The position numbers and the translations under genes were made by a program. DNA of 49,409 bases from Thermosynechococcus sp. M98_K2018_005. GTDB lineage: Bacteria; Cyanobacteriota; Cyanobacteriia; Thermosynechococcales; Thermosynechococcaceae. Each line of letters begins with the position of its first letter. The stretch's first letter is position 1. A model generated the notes under the pieces. The model had not been told where the DNA came from. It made no database searches and was given only the letters and a program-made list of their open reading frames with translations. Positions 19,680-29,232 of the stretch are shown one piece after another. The stretch covers positions 1 through 49,409 of the forward strand of contig NZ_DVEH01000043.1 of NCBI RefSeq assembly GCF_015295825.1, written 5' to 3'.

Positions 19680-21488
19680 GTGCAAGCAACTGGAGCATAC
19701 ATTCTTATTGATACCCTATGCCGTCACGGCGTTAAGCATATTTTTGGCTATCCTGGTGGAGCAATTTTACCGATTTACGATGAACTGTACCGTGCTGAGT
19801 CAAAGGGAATCATTCAGCACATTCTGGTGCGCCACGAACAGGGGGCAGCCCATGCCGCTGACGGCTACGCTCGTGCCACAGGTCAAGTGGGGGTGTGTTT
19901 TGGTACTTCAGGGCCGGGGGCGACGAACTTAGTTACAGGCATTGCCACAGCCCACATGGATTCAATTCCACTGCTGGTGATCACAGGTCAGGTGCCCCGC
20001 TCCGCCATTGGTACCGATGCCTTTCAGGAAACCGATATCTTTGGCATTACGCTGCCGATTGTCAAGCACTCCTATGTGGTGCGCGAAGCCAAGGATATGG
20101 CACGGATTGTTGCGGAGGCCATTTACATTGCCACCACTGGCCGGCCAGGACCTGTGCTCGTGGATATTCCCAAGGATGTCGGCCTAGAAGTCTGTGAGTA
20201 TGAACCGATCGAGCCGGGGCAGGTCAAGCTGCGGGGCTATCGTCCCACGATTCGCGGCAATGCCCGTCAAATTGCCCAAGCGGTTCAATTGATTCGTGCG
20301 GCCAAGCGACCCTTGCTCTATGTGGGGGGCGGTGCGATTACAGCGGGTGCTCACGAGGAGGTGCTTAGGTTAGCCGAGCTATTCCAGATTCCTGTGACAA
20401 CAACGCTCATGGGTAAGGGGGCGTTTCCTGAGTCCCATCCCCTCTCTGTGGGTATGTTGGGGATGCATGGCACCGCCTATGCCAACTTTGCCGTCAGTGA
20501 ATGTGATCTATTGATTGCCGTGGGGGCGCGGTTTGACGATCGCGTGACTGGTAAGCTGGATGAATTTGCCTCCCGCGCTAAGGTGATTCACATTGACATT
20601 GATCCTGCCGAAGTGGGCAAAAACCGCGTGCCTGATGTGCCGATTGTTGGCAGCGTTAAACCAGTGCTCCAGCAACTCCTCAAGCACATTGAAGACAGTG
20701 GTGAAGCCGTTGAACCCGCCACCCAAGCGTGGCTCGAGCGCATCAAGGTCTGGAAAGAGGACTATCCCCTCGTCGTGCCGCAGCCCAGTGGTGAACTCTC
20801 GCCCCAAGAGGTGATTGTTGCCTTTGGTCGCCATGCACCTGATGCCTACTACACGACTGATGTGGGTCAGCACCAGATGTGGGCGGCGCAATTCCTGAAA
20901 AATGGCCCTCGGCGTTGGATTTCCAGTGCCGGCTTGGGCACGATGGGCTTTGGCATGCCCGCAGCAATGGGGGTGAAGGTGGCACTACCCGATCAACAGG
21001 TGATCTGTATTAGTGGCGATGCCAGTTTTCAAATGAATTCCCAAGAGTTGGCCACATTGGCTCAGTATGGTATTGCTGTCAAGACGGTCATTATTAACAA
21101 TTTTTGGCAGGGAATGGTGCGCCAGTGGCAGCAGGCCTTTTACGAGGCGCGTTATTCCCATTCCAATATGGCCAAGGGGATGCCCGATTTTGTGAAATTG
21201 GCGGAGGCCTACGGGGTTAAGGGGTTGCGGGTGAGCGATCGCCACGATTTGGATGCGATTGTCCAAGAAGTCTTGGCCTACGATGGCCCAGTGCTACTGG
21301 ATGCCCATGTTACCCGCGATGAAAATTGCTACCCGATGGTTGCCCCCGGCAAGGCCAACTCGCAAATGCTGGGGCTGCCGGAACGCAAGGTGCTCGAAAA
21401 GGCTGCCGAATTGATCTACTGCGCCAACTGTGGGGCAAAAACTATCTCTAGCCATCGCTTCTGTCCGGAGTGCGGCAGTAAGCTCTAG
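19680..21488 (+). CDS. ilvB: Acetolactate synthase large subunit with C-terminal zinc ribbon
   Basis: A ThDP- and FAD-dependent enzyme condensing two pyruvates, or pyruvate with 2-oxobutyrate, for branched-chain amino acids. The 602-residue protein has [37 protein letters not shown] with the catalytic Glu, [17 protein letters not shown], and the ThDP motif region [17 protein letters not shown] to [15 protein letters not shown]. Unusually it ends [20 protein letters not shown], a four-Cys (C581, C584, C595, C598) zinc-ribbon-like tail beyond the normal C-terminus. The start is GTG 19680. The regulatory subunit ilvH is not adjacent. Confidence 0.94.
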   Translation: MQATGAYILIDTLCRHGVKHIFGYPGGAILPIYDELYRAESKGIIQHILVRHEQGAAHAADGYARATGQVGVCFGTSGPGATNLVTGIATAHMDSIPLLVITGQVPRSAIGTDAFQETDIFGITLPIVKHSYVVREAKDMARIVAEAIYIATTGRPGPVLVDIPKDVGLEVCEYEPIEPGQVKLRGYRPTIRGNARQIAQAVQLIRAAKRPLLYVGGGAITAGAHEEVLRLAELFQIPVTTTLMGKGAFPESHPLSVGMLGMHGTAYANFAVSECDLLIAVGARFDDRVTGKLDEFASRAKVIHIDIDPAEVGKNRVPDVPIVGSVKPVLQQLLKHIEDSGEAVEPATQAWLERIKVWKEDYPLVVPQPSGELSPQEVIVAFGRHAPDAYYTTDVGQHQMWAAQFLKNGPRRWISSAGLGTMGFGMPAAMGVKVALPDQQVICISGDASFQMNSQELATLAQYGIAVKTVIINNFWQGMVRQWQQAFYEARYSHSNMAKGMPDFVKLAEAYGVKGLRVSDRHDLDAIVQEVLAYDGPVLLDAHVTRDENCYPMVAPGKANSQMLGLPERKVLEKAAELIYCANCGAKTISSHRFCPECGSKL

Positions 21489-21501
21489 AAGGCCTCCCCC
21501 C

Positions 21502-21529
21502 TTGACTTCATAAGGGATCCGCTTATACT
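21502..21529 (+). promoter_or_regulatory. Sigma70-type promoter for the glutamine synthetase gene
   Basis: TTGACT (21502-21507) and TATACT (21524-21529) are separated by 16 bp, a near-consensus housekeeping promoter 31 bp before the ATG at 21561. No clear NtcA box (GTA-N8-TAC) is seen beside it. Confidence 0.7.
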
Positions 21530-21560
21530 GTGACCAATCCTTTTGGGTGATCGTGTGTTT

Positions 21561-22871
21561 ATGTCGGAGTCCCTTGCTGCCTACGCTGACGCCCACGGCA
21601 TTACCTATTTTCTGATCTCATTTACTGATTTATTGGGCGTACAACGCGCGAAACTGGTTCCCGCAGCGGTGGTGGATCGCATGGCCGCAGGACAAGCGGG
21701 GTTTGCAGGATTTGCGGCTTGGCTAGAGATGACCCCCGCCGATGCCGATGTCCTTGCAGTCGGCGATCGCCAGTGCGTGTTTCCCTTGCCTTGGAAGCCG
21801 GAGGTGGCATGGATGCCGGCCAATTTACTCCAAGGGGATAACACCCCCCTGAAACAAACCCCCCGTTGGGTGCTACAACAGGTGCTGCAGCAGGCGACAG
21901 ACTTAGGCTTTCGTCCCCGCACAGGTGTTGAGTGTGAGTTTATGCTCCTGAGTGCGGACGGTCAGAGCCTTTCCGATGCAGCCGATACTCAGGCGAAGCC
22001 CTGCTATGACCAACTGAGCCTGATGCGCCGCTTTGAGGTGATCCGCGATATTTGCGATGGGATGCAGACCCTCGGCTGGCAACCCTACCAAAATGACCAT
22101 GAAGACGCCAACGGCCAATTTGAAATGAATTGGCTTTTTGATGATGCCTTGGTAACCAGCGATCGCCACGCCTTCTTTAAGTACATGGTCAAAAGTATTG
22201 CTGAACTCCACGGCTACCGTGCCACATTTATGCCCAAGCCCTTTGAGCACCTGACGGGTAATGGCTGCCACATGCACCTCTCCCTTTGGGATCTGGAGGG
22301 GAAGATGAATCTCTTTCATGATGATCAGGGGGAGTTGGGGCTATCGGCTATCGCCTACCACTTCATTGCCGGTGTCTTGGCCCACGGTGAAGCCCTCTGT
22401 GCCTTTACCTCTCCAACCGTCAATTCCTATCGTCGTCTCAGTGCCCCTGTGACTCTTTCTGGTGCCACTTGGTCTCCCAGCACCCTGACCTACACCCGCA
22501 ATAACCGCACCCATGCGATTCGGATTCCCGATTCTGGACGCTTTGAACTGCGCCTAGCCGATGGCGCCGCGAACCCCTACTTGCTCACGGCAGCCGTGAT
22601 TGCCGCTGGCTTGGATGGCATTGTTAACAAGCTTGAGCCGGGGCCACGCTACGACAACAATAGCTACACCGACCCGCTGCCGCAGGGAACTGCCAAGGAA
22701 GTGCCGCAAAATCTGATGTTGGCCTTAGAAGCCCTGGATCGGGATCCCCTCTTTCGCGAGCGCCTCGGCAGTGAGTGTGTGGATGCCTACCTCAAACTCA
22801 AATCCCGAGAATGGGAAGAGTTTCGTCATCGAGTGACCCCCTGGGAGCGCGAAACCACCCTTGACTGTTAA
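21561..22871 (+). CDS. glnT: Glutamine synthetase type III (GlnT-like)
   Basis: A glutamine synthetase-fold enzyme ligating ammonia to glutamate, or possibly a related gamma-glutamyl ligase. The 436 residues include FTDLLGVQRAKLVP, GVECEFMLL, YQNDHEDANGQFEMNW with metal-ligand acids, and KPFEHLTGNGCHMHLSLWD, where a GS catalytic His/Asn loop lies, and the RRLSAPVTLSGATWSP and RIPDSGRFELRLADGAANPY sites. The pattern fits the shorter GlnT/type III class of cyanobacteria and rhizobia rather than GlnA. ATG 21561 is chosen over TTG 21543 for its fit with the promoter. The stop shares TTAA with the convergent gene. Confidence 0.85.
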   Translation: MSESLAAYADAHGITYFLISFTDLLGVQRAKLVPAAVVDRMAAGQAGFAGFAAWLEMTPADADVLAVGDRQCVFPLPWKPEVAWMPANLLQGDNTPLKQTPRWVLQQVLQQATDLGFRPRTGVECEFMLLSADGQSLSDAADTQAKPCYDQLSLMRRFEVIRDICDGMQTLGWQPYQNDHEDANGQFEMNWLFDDALVTSDRHAFFKYMVKSIAELHGYRATFMPKPFEHLTGNGCHMHLSLWDLEGKMNLFHDDQGELGLSAIAYHFIAGVLAHGEALCAFTSPTVNSYRRLSAPVTLSGATWSPSTLTYTRNNRTHAIRIPDSGRFELRLADGAANPYLLTAAVIAAGLDGIVNKLEPGPRYDNNSYTDPLPQGTAKEVPQNLMLALEALDRDPLFRERLGSECVDAYLKLKSREWEEFRHRVTPWERETTLDC

Positions 22872-24037
22872 GCCTTCGGGCAAGTCTGGCCAAAGAATCG
22901 CCTCGGCAGGGGCTGGCGAAAATGAAAGAGGATTGTACTTTGGCGGCGATCGCGGGGTTCCGGCGCCCGTTCCCACAGCGTCTCAAAGGAGAAAAAGGAC
23001 ACCCCCAGTCCCGATCGCAGCGCAGCTTCTACCTTGGCATCCACCAGTTCAATGGGCACAGGGCTGGTACGTAGCCCCGTGAGGACACCAACGGCAGTGG
23101 GAATTTTGGCTTGGGCGTGGAGCATCTCCGGCTGAGTCAACTGCTGCACAAAGCTGGGAAGATTGTAGCGATAGACTTGCACAATCACTTCATCAAGGAG
23201 TCCGAGGGCGACCCACTGCGGCCAATCTTGGAGAAATGTTTGGTAGGCGGTGGGCAATGTGGTCGGTGAGACGGAAAAAATGGCATTGGGAAATTCTTGC
23301 TTTACCTGCTGCCGCAACGTTTGCACAAAGGCAGTGAGTTTGTCGGCACGCCAGCGCATCCAGTCCGGATCACGGGGATTATCGGGAACGGGCTTTTGCG
23401 TTTCCCGCTGATAGAGGGCACGGGTGTAGGGATCGTAGCCAAACTCCACGGGCAGGCTGAGGTGGTCATCAAACTGTACACCATCCACTGGATACTGCCG
23501 CAGCACCTCAAGGACAATACTCGTGAGAAAGGCTTGTACCTGCGGATGAAAGGGATTGAGCCACGCCACTTCCCCGGCCGCCGTTAAGCGAGTGGTTTGA
23601 CCATTGACCCCTTGGGTGAGCCAGTCCGGATGGCCAAGGGCGAGTTCTGAGGTTTCTGGCACCATGAAGCCAAATTCGAACCAAGGAATGACCAACAGAT
23701 TGCGGCAGTGCGCCTGCTGTGTGAGTTCCCCGAGAATGTCGTAGTCTTGGATTCCCCGCAGTACAAAGGGCTGAATTCCCAGATTCCTTGCCGTGGCACT
23801 GGGGAAACTGACATAGCCAGAGTTCCAAACAACGGGGTAGAGGGTGTTGAAGTTCAGCCGCTGTAAATCATTGAGGGTTGCTTCCAACCGAGGGCGATCG
23901 CGCAGGATCGGTAAATCATTGGTTGTCAGCCAGACGCCGCGAATCAGCGTTGAGTTTTGCGCCTGTACTGGCCAAATCGTCCAACACAAACTCCAACAGA
24001 AGAGAAAGAACAACAGCCAAACGCGACGATGCAGCAT
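22868..24037 (-). CDS. Exported glycoside-hydrolase-like protein (GHL10/DUF187 family)
   Basis: A 389-residue secreted or lipid-phase protein. The signal peptide is RRVWLLFFLFCWSLCWTIW ending in VQAQ. A TIM-barrel of the GHL10 (family 10-like glycosylhydrolase, formerly DUF187) type follows: LIRGVWLTTNDLPIL, LNFNTLYPVVWNSGYVSFPS, VIPWFEFGFMVP, and YPVDGVQFDDHLSLPVEFGY with the conserved acidic residues. The substrate is unknown; E. coli YngK-like relatives suggest cell-wall or glycan processing. It is 3 bp downstream of the ECF ATPase gene, so probably co-transcribed. Confidence 0.85.
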   Translation of the reverse strand: MLHRRVWLLFFLFCWSLCWTIWPVQAQNSTLIRGVWLTTNDLPILRDRPRLEATLNDLQRLNFNTLYPVVWNSGYVSFPSATARNLGIQPFVLRGIQDYDILGELTQQAHCRNLLVIPWFEFGFMVPETSELALGHPDWLTQGVNGQTTRLTAAGEVAWLNPFHPQVQAFLTSIVLEVLRQYPVDGVQFDDHLSLPVEFGYDPYTRALYQRETQKPVPDNPRDPDWMRWRADKLTAFVQTLRQQVKQEFPNAIFSVSPTTLPTAYQTFLQDWPQWVALGLLDEVIVQVYRYNLPSFVQQLTQPEMLHAQAKIPTAVGVLTGLRTSPVPIELVDAKVEAALRSGLGVSFFSFETLWERAPEPRDRRQSTILFHFRQPLPRRFFGQTCPKA

Positions 24038-24040
24038 AGG

Positions 24041-24688
24041 TTACAACGCCACTGGACGGAGATGTCCTGACTCTAGGAGCAAAATTTGCGTACAGACTGT
24101 GCGTAAAAATGCAGGGTCATGGCTAACGATGATGCCGGAGGTGGTATCCGCCTGCAAAAACTCGATCAACGTGCCACAACTCCGCTGATCCAAAAAGGCC
24201 GTGGGTTCATCATAGAGAATCAACTGCGGCTGCATGGCTAAAATGCCCGCGATCGCCACCATGCGTTGTTCTCCTCCCGACAGTTGATGGGGCACACGAT
24301 CGGCCAAATGCTGAGTGCCGGTCATGGCCAAGGCTTGATGCACTCGCTGCCGCACCTCTGCGGTCGGACAGCCCAAGTTTTCAGGACCAAAGGCGACATC
24401 CTCGGCTACGGTAGCCCCAATTAACTGATCCGCTGGATGTTGCAGCACAACCCCCACTGCTGGTTGAAACTGTCCAGCCACCACTGACTGCCCCAAGCAG
24501 GTGATCGTTCCCCGCTGTGGCTTGAGAACAGCAGCACAGAGAAGCAGGAGTGTGGTTTTGCCCGAACCATTGTCACCAATGATGCCAAGGCGATCGCCCC
24601 TTTGCACCGTGAGATTAATCCCTTGGAGTAGTGAGGGGGTTGACCCATAGCCAAAATGGAGATCCCTGATTTCCAGCAGGGCAGTCAC
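24041..24688 (-). CDS. ABC transporter ATP-binding protein, ECF/CbiO type
   Basis: A 215-residue ATPase. Walker A is GDNGSGKTTLL, the Q-loop VLQHPADQLIGATVAEDVAFG is typical of energy-coupling-factor (CbiO/EcfA) ATPases, the signature is LSGGEQRMVAIAG, Walker B ends LILYDEPTAFLD, and the H-loop is IIVSHD. ECF modules import vitamins or Ni/Co with a separate EcfT and substrate-binding S component, neither of which is adjacent, so the cargo cannot be told. Overlap-free spacing of 3 bp to each neighbour (pdhC upstream, GHL10 downstream) suggests one transcript. Confidence 0.88.
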   Translation of the reverse strand: MTALLEIRDLHFGYGSTPSLLQGINLTVQRGDRLGIIGDNGSGKTTLLLLCAAVLKPQRGTITCLGQSVVAGQFQPAVGVVLQHPADQLIGATVAEDVAFGPENLGCPTAEVRQRVHQALAMTGTQHLADRVPHQLSGGEQRMVAIAGILAMQPQLILYDEPTAFLDQRSCGTLIEFLQADTTSGIIVSHDPAFLRTVCTQILLLESGHLRPVAL

Positions 24689-24691
24689 AGT

Positions 24692-25960
24692 TTAGAGCGT
24701 CAGTGCTTGGGGATTGGTTTCAATCAGTTTCGCCAAATCCTGAAGGAAAGCAGCAGCATCGGCACCATAGATCACGCGGTGATCACAGGTGATATTCACC
24801 TTCATCTGCCGTTTTACCCCCAGCAGGCCATCCTCTGTGGCAACCACCGTCGGGCGGGACGCCCCCACCGCCATAATAGCCCCTTGACCGGGCGTGAGAA
24901 TGGCATCAAAGGAGTCAACGCCAAACATCCCGAGGTTTGAGAGGCTAAAGGTGCCCGTGCTGTACTCATCGGGTTGCAGTTGCTTGGCGCGTGCCCGCTC
25001 CACTAAGTCTTTCCAAGTGCGCGAGAGGCTGTAGATGTCAATTTGATCAGCGTTCTTCAGCACCGGTGTAATCAGACCCCCCCCCGGCATCGCCACAGCC
25101 ACAGCAATGTTAATGTCGCGACGGTATTGAATCCCTTGCTCCGTGTAATAGGCATTCATAATTGGGTGTTTTTGCAATGTCAAGGCGATCGCCTTGGCAA
25201 GGAGTGCTGTCATTGTCACCCCTTTTGATTTGATTTGCTGGTACAGCCGATCCAAGGCATCCGTTGTAATCGTGTAGGCCACATGAAAGTCGGGAATGCC
25301 AAGGCTGGCCACCATATTCCGCACAACGGCATTTTGTAGCGTTGTCAGGGGCACCAAATCCTCCTTGGCCCCAACCGGAGCAGTAGCGGCTGTGGGGACA
25401 GGGGGTGTTGCTCCTGGTGCGACGGCGGTTGCAGGCGCAGCAATCAAGGCTTCCACATCGCCGGCGGTAATCCGACCATTGGGGCCAGTGCCCTTGAGGG
25501 TTTGCAAATCAATGTTGTGTTCCTTAGCCAATTTGCGGGCACGGGGGGAAGCAATCACTCGCCCAGGAGTTGCAGCGACAGGGCTGGCGGGAGCAGACAC
25601 TGCCACAGGAGCCGTTGCGGAGCCATTACTCGTGGCTGCAGCGGGAGTCGAGGCCGTTGCCGTAGAACTCGTAGCCACCCCAAGGGACTTGGCCTTTGCC
25701 TCTGCTTCAGCAATTTCTGCTTCTGTTTCTGCTACGAGGCCAATGGTGGAACCGACGGGTGCCACTTCGCCAGCAGGCACGGTAATCACCGCCAAATAAC
25801 CGTCGTAGAAGGACTCCACATCCATATCGGCCTTGTCGGATTCCACAATCAGCACGGTTTCCCCTTTGGCCACCTTATCCCCGGGAGATTTCACCCAAGA
25901 GACAATTTTCCCTTCGGTCATGGTGGAGCTGAGGGCGGGCATGAACAGTTCACGAATCAT
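24692..25960 (-). CDS. pdhC: Pyruvate dehydrogenase E2, dihydrolipoamide acetyltransferase
   Basis: E2 transfers acetyl groups from lipoamide to CoA in the pyruvate dehydrogenase core. The 422 residues comprise one lipoyl domain (1-75) with lipoyl-lysine K43 in VESDKADMDVES, an Ala/Thr/Pro-rich linker, the peripheral subunit-binding domain RVIASPRARKLAKEHNIDL to GRITAGDVEAL, a second Ala/Pro linker and a catalytic domain ending in TCDHRVIYGADAAAFLQDL. DHRVIYG instead of bacterial DHRVVDG is the plastid/cyanobacterial form. It stands apart from the E1 and E3 genes, as usual in cyanobacteria. Confidence 0.95.
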   Translation of the reverse strand: MIRELFMPALSSTMTEGKIVSWVKSPGDKVAKGETVLIVESDKADMDVESFYDGYLAVITVPAGEVAPVGSTIGLVAETEAEIAEAEAKAKSLGVATSSTATASTPAAATSNGSATAPVAVSAPASPVAATPGRVIASPRARKLAKEHNIDLQTLKGTGPNGRITAGDVEALIAAPATAVAPGATPPVPTAATAPVGAKEDLVPLTTLQNAVVRNMVASLGIPDFHVAYTITTDALDRLYQQIKSKGVTMTALLAKAIALTLQKHPIMNAYYTEQGIQYRRDINIAVAVAMPGGGLITPVLKNADQIDIYSLSRTWKDLVERARAKQLQPDEYSTGTFSLSNLGMFGVDSFDAILTPGQGAIMAVGASRPTVVATEDGLLGVKRQMKVNITCDHRVIYGADAAAFLQDLAKLIETNPQALTL

Positions 25961-26027
25961 AGAGGCTGCTATCCTTGGTTGGCAATCGAGAGGGAGTCAA
26001 ATTCACCAAAAAATGAAAGGTAAAAGC

Positions 26028-26474
26028 TTAGAGCGTGCCGCGAATTTCTTCGATGACGCCATTGCGCAGGAGAATCTCCACCTGCATTTTTTGGATCAGG
26101 TTGTCTCCTTTGGTGACATAGAAAAAATTATCCACTTGACCTTGATCCACTTCCTGACCCATTTCTAGGCGTTGCACCTGATCCAATTGTTGAAGAATCA
26201 GATTTTTTTGCTGCAACAGTTGTGACTTTTGGTTGTTGGCTTGCCCTTGAACCTCTTGAATGCGGGCAGAGACCACATCCGCTGCTTCATTACTTTTGCG
26301 CAGTTCGTCAATCACTTGCTGCAATTGAAAATCCAACTGTTGAATTTGGTTATCCACTTGATTTAGTTGTGCCTGAAGCTGCCTTTGGGCATCGTCTTTC
26401 CACTCGGGAGTGACGATTGCTTTCACCATAATTTGGCGCCGCAAGAGCAGTTTAGTATCCATAGGGTCTGTCAT
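26028..26474 (-). CDS. YlqD-family coiled-coil protein
   Basis: A 148-residue soluble protein (144 if it starts at ATG 26462). LLLRRQIMVKAIVTPEWKDD begins the YlqD family domain. The middle is a long Gln-rich coiled coil (about 30-105, many IQQLDFQLQQ-type heptads), and the end NLIQKMQVEILLRNGVIEEI is the conserved YlqD tail. No biochemical function is established for this family. It starts 5 bp after the acyl-ACP synthetase stop and is probably translated from the same message. Confidence 0.8.
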   Translation of the reverse strand: MTDPMDTKLLLRRQIMVKAIVTPEWKDDAQRQLQAQLNQVDNQIQQLDFQLQQVIDELRKSNEAADVVSARIQEVQGQANNQKSQLLQQKNLILQQLDQVQRLEMGQEVDQGQVDNFFYVTKGDNLIQKMQVEILLRNGVIEEIRGTL

Positions 26475-26479
26475 GGAGA

Positions 26480-28456
26480 TTACTCAAACATGGCGTTAAT
26501 CATATCGCGGTAGCGATCGCTCACGACATGACGGCGAATTTTTAGGGTTTGGGTCAAAAGACCATTCTCTATCGTAAAGGGTTCGAGGACAAAGCGAAAT
26601 GTGGCAATGCGATCATTTGGGCTATAGCCAGGGCGATTTTGCACTTCCCGCAGCAGTTCTTGGCGGTAGAGATCAATAATCACTTTGCTCTCTAGCGTCA
26701 CCAGTTCACCCGTGCCCGCCGCTGCCGGTCGGTTCGGCAACTCCAGTCGGTAACCCTTGGCAACCACCCACTGCTCCAGAGCGTCTAAATTGGGCACAAT
26801 TAGGGCACCAAGGGCTTTTTGATCCTGTCCCACCAGCATAATTTGATCAATATAGGCGCTGCGGACACAGGCATCCTCAATGGGCTGCGGTTCAATATTT
26901 TCACCGTTGCTGAGAACAATCGTGTCCTTCTGCCGCCCCGTCAGCACCAGATCCCCATTGGGGGTGAGGTAGCCCAAGTCCCCAGTGTCAAACCAGCCTT
27001 CAGCATCCAGCACTTTGGCAGTGGCCTCCGGTTTGTTATAGTAGCCGCGCATCACCTGTGGCCCTTTGGCCATCACCAGTCCTTTTTGGCCAAACTCAAC
27101 GGGGGCTTTAGTTTCTGGATCCACAATCTTAATCGCGGTATCGGGAATAGGACGACCAGCGGATCCCCGAAGATTCGCCCAAGAGCGGCGAGCGGTCAGG
27201 ACCACAGCCGTTTCTGTAAGGCCATAGCCCACCAGTACTTCTAGGTTAATGACTTCATAGAATGTGTCCAAATGGGGGGCAAGGGCACCGCCACCACTAA
27301 TCACCTGTTTAATCTCACCGCCCGTGGCTTCACGAATTTTGCTATAGACGCGCTTCTCCCCCAGTTCGTAGAGGGGCTTGAGGAAAAAGGTTTGCAGACG
27401 GGCAACAAATTTTTGCCAACCGCTGGGATGGGGGTTGGTCAGACTGAGACCAGTGAGCAGTCGCCGTTGCAGGACATATTGCTGGCCAACACTGAGGAAA
27501 AACCGGGCAAGACGCCGCTTTGTGGCCGGGGCATCGCGCAGTTGCTTTTGCACCCCTTCATAAAATCCTTCCCAGATACGGGGTACGGCAATCATGTAGT
27601 GGGGCTTACACCGTTTTAAGTCGTTCTTGAAGTGACGGAGGTTAGTATAGGTTTGGCTACAGCCACAGGCAAAGAGAAAGTACTCGACCACCCGTTCGTA
27701 GGCATGCCAAATGGGCAAGATACTAAGGATGCGATCGCCCACCTGGGGTTGCACAATTGCCCAGAGATTGACGATTTGACTCAGCAGCCCCCCATGGGTA
27801 ACCATCACGCCCTTGGGTTGACCCGTGGTACCAGAGGTGTACATCAGAGTTGCCAAGTCATTGGGGGTAATGGCTACTGCTCGCACTGTGCCATATTGGC
27901 CTTCCGTAAAGACTTGACCAAAGTTCAAGAGCCGCAGGGGAAAATGCGCCAGTTCTGGGGGTTCTGCACTTAGGAGGACAACGGTTTGCACCCGTGTCTC
28001 TGCTAAACCCTCTTGAAGTTTGTGCAAGGTGGCCAAGTTTTCAATCAGCAGCAGGGTTGAACCACTATCGCGCAAAATGTAGAGAAGTTCTTGAGCCTCT
28101 GCGGTACCACTGCGCACCACATTAATGGCACCGGCCATCATACTGCCTTGATCGGCAATCAGCCAGCGGGGACTATTGTCAGCAAATAAGGCCACGCGAT
28201 CGCCAGGAGCGACACCCAGCGCTTGTAGGCCAGCAGCAAAACGTTGAATGCGTTGATAGAGTTCACTGTAGGTAATGCGAGTCGGAGGGTCTTCGTAGGG
28301 AGCATCAAGAGCCACCACGTCCCCATGACGTTGTGCCAATAGGGGCCAAATCTCCGGCAGCGACTGGAGTGTTTTGTAGGGCAAAAAGTGATCGGGTAAG
28401 GGCGCATCTTGGGGTAGCCCGCCGGGGGGAGTGTAGGTGTAGGCGGCACTCGTCAT
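26480..28456 (-). CDS. aas: Acyl-ACP synthetase / long-chain acyl-CoA ligase
   Basis: A 658-residue ANL-superfamily enzyme that activates free fatty acids. In cyanobacteria the single such enzyme loads them on ACP and recycles lipids. The P-loop is LMYTSGTTGQPKGVMVTHGG, followed by SILPIWHAYERVVEYF, VISGGGALAPHLDTFYE, VGYGLTETA, and the hinge GWFDTGDLGYLTPNGDLVLTGRQKD cut across two motifs. The C-terminal catalytic Lys region is present. No transmembrane segments; membrane-associated in relatives. It heads an aas-ylqD pair. Confidence 0.9.
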   Translation of the reverse strand: MTSAAYTYTPPGGLPQDAPLPDHFLPYKTLQSLPEIWPLLAQRHGDVVALDAPYEDPPTRITYSELYQRIQRFAAGLQALGVAPGDRVALFADNSPRWLIADQGSMMAGAINVVRSGTAEAQELLYILRDSGSTLLLIENLATLHKLQEGLAETRVQTVVLLSAEPPELAHFPLRLLNFGQVFTEGQYGTVRAVAITPNDLATLMYTSGTTGQPKGVMVTHGGLLSQIVNLWAIVQPQVGDRILSILPIWHAYERVVEYFLFACGCSQTYTNLRHFKNDLKRCKPHYMIAVPRIWEGFYEGVQKQLRDAPATKRRLARFFLSVGQQYVLQRRLLTGLSLTNPHPSGWQKFVARLQTFFLKPLYELGEKRVYSKIREATGGEIKQVISGGGALAPHLDTFYEVINLEVLVGYGLTETAVVLTARRSWANLRGSAGRPIPDTAIKIVDPETKAPVEFGQKGLVMAKGPQVMRGYYNKPEATAKVLDAEGWFDTGDLGYLTPNGDLVLTGRQKDTIVLSNGENIEPQPIEDACVRSAYIDQIMLVGQDQKALGALIVPNLDALEQWVVAKGYRLELPNRPAAAGTGELVTLESKVIIDLYRQELLREVQNRPGYSPNDRIATFRFVLEPFTIENGLLTQTLKIRRHVVSDRYRDMINAMFE

Positions 28457-28570
28457 TGGTTTGGCTCCAGATGCAACACCTAAAATAATAAGCCCTCAAT
28501 CGGACACCTCATTCAGCTTTAATGATTTCAATATGAGATCATGAAGACTGGTTGCCTCAAACACAGCGCT

Positions 28571-29167
28571 ATGGTGCCCTTTGTCCTTGCCTCGGCGTCC
28601 CCTGCCCGCCGCCAATTGCTGCAACAAATTGGTATTGATCCAATCATTCAACCCAGTTACTTTGATGAGTCAGTGATTCAGGCAACAACGCCGACAGAAC
28701 TGGTGCGGCTACTGGCACGGTGTAAAGCAGAAACGGTGGCTCAGAGTCATTCAGCTCCCGCCTTAATTTTGGGCTGTGATTCTGTCTTAGTTCTTGGCGG
28801 TGAAATTCATGGTAAACCAGCCTCGCCAGAGGTGGCGATCGCCCGCTGGCAACAAATGCGCGGTCAAACGGGAGAATTGCTGACAGGCCATGCCTTGATT
28901 GATTTGGCACAGGGGCGCACCTGTGTTGAGGTGGAGTCCACCCAAGTCGTTTTTGCCGATATTAGCGATGCCGAAATCGCCACCTATGTCGCTTCTGGTG
29001 AACCCCTTGCCTGTGCTGGTGGTTTTGCCCTCGATGGCCAAGGTGGTGCCTTTGTCGAGAAAATTGTCGGGACTCCTAGTAATGTCATTGGCTTGAGCTT
29101 GCCCCTACTGCGGCGGATGCTGCTGAGCTTGGGATACACCCTTGGCGATGTGCAAGGGAAGAAATGA
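28571..29167 (+). CDS. maf: Maf family nucleoside triphosphate pyrophosphatase
   Basis: Maf proteins hydrolyse non-canonical or pyrimidine nucleoside triphosphates and were first linked to septum formation. The 198-residue protein has [18 protein letters not shown] at the N-terminus, the catalytic region [19 protein letters not shown] with the conserved Asp, and [20 protein letters not shown] with [12 protein letters not shown] 28571 was chosen because the family motif starts two residues later; an upstream ATG at 28541 adds ten residues without similarity. It is followed by the rplS promoter. Confidence 0.93.
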   Translation: MVPFVLASASPARRQLLQQIGIDPIIQPSYFDESVIQATTPTELVRLLARCKAETVAQSHSAPALILGCDSVLVLGGEIHGKPASPEVAIARWQQMRGQTGELLTGHALIDLAQGRTCVEVESTQVVFADISDAEIATYVASGEPLACAGGFALDGQGGAFVEKIVGTPSNVIGLSLPLLRRMLLSLGYTLGDVQGKK

Positions 29168-29177
29168 AAAACTGGCC

Positions 29178-29206
29178 TAGACAAGTCTAAATACTTAGGG
29201 TATGCT
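29178..29206 (+). promoter_or_regulatory. Promoter of rplS-trnW
   Basis: TAGACA (29178-29183) and TATGCT (29201-29206) are spaced by 17 bp and lie 27 bp before the rplS ATG. The -35 element is half of a perfect inverted repeat TAGAC-AA-GTCTA (29178-29189), which could be an operator. Confidence 0.6.
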
Positions 29207-29232
29207 AAGAGATTGCGAGTTAAGGAACTGTC

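Noticed and set aside
19553-19711. 52-codon open frame before ilvB, possible leader peptide
   Set aside because: Not notably rich in Leu, Val or Ile, no hairpin pair or terminator seen, and it overlaps the ilvB start in another frame.
22868-24037. Secreted cellulase reading of the GHL10 gene
   Set aside because: The fold is glycosidase-like, but no defined activity can be read from sequence, so only the family is named.
24041-24688. Cobalt or nickel transport assignment for the ECF ATPase
   Set aside because: No EcfT or S component adjoins it, so the substrate is not supported.
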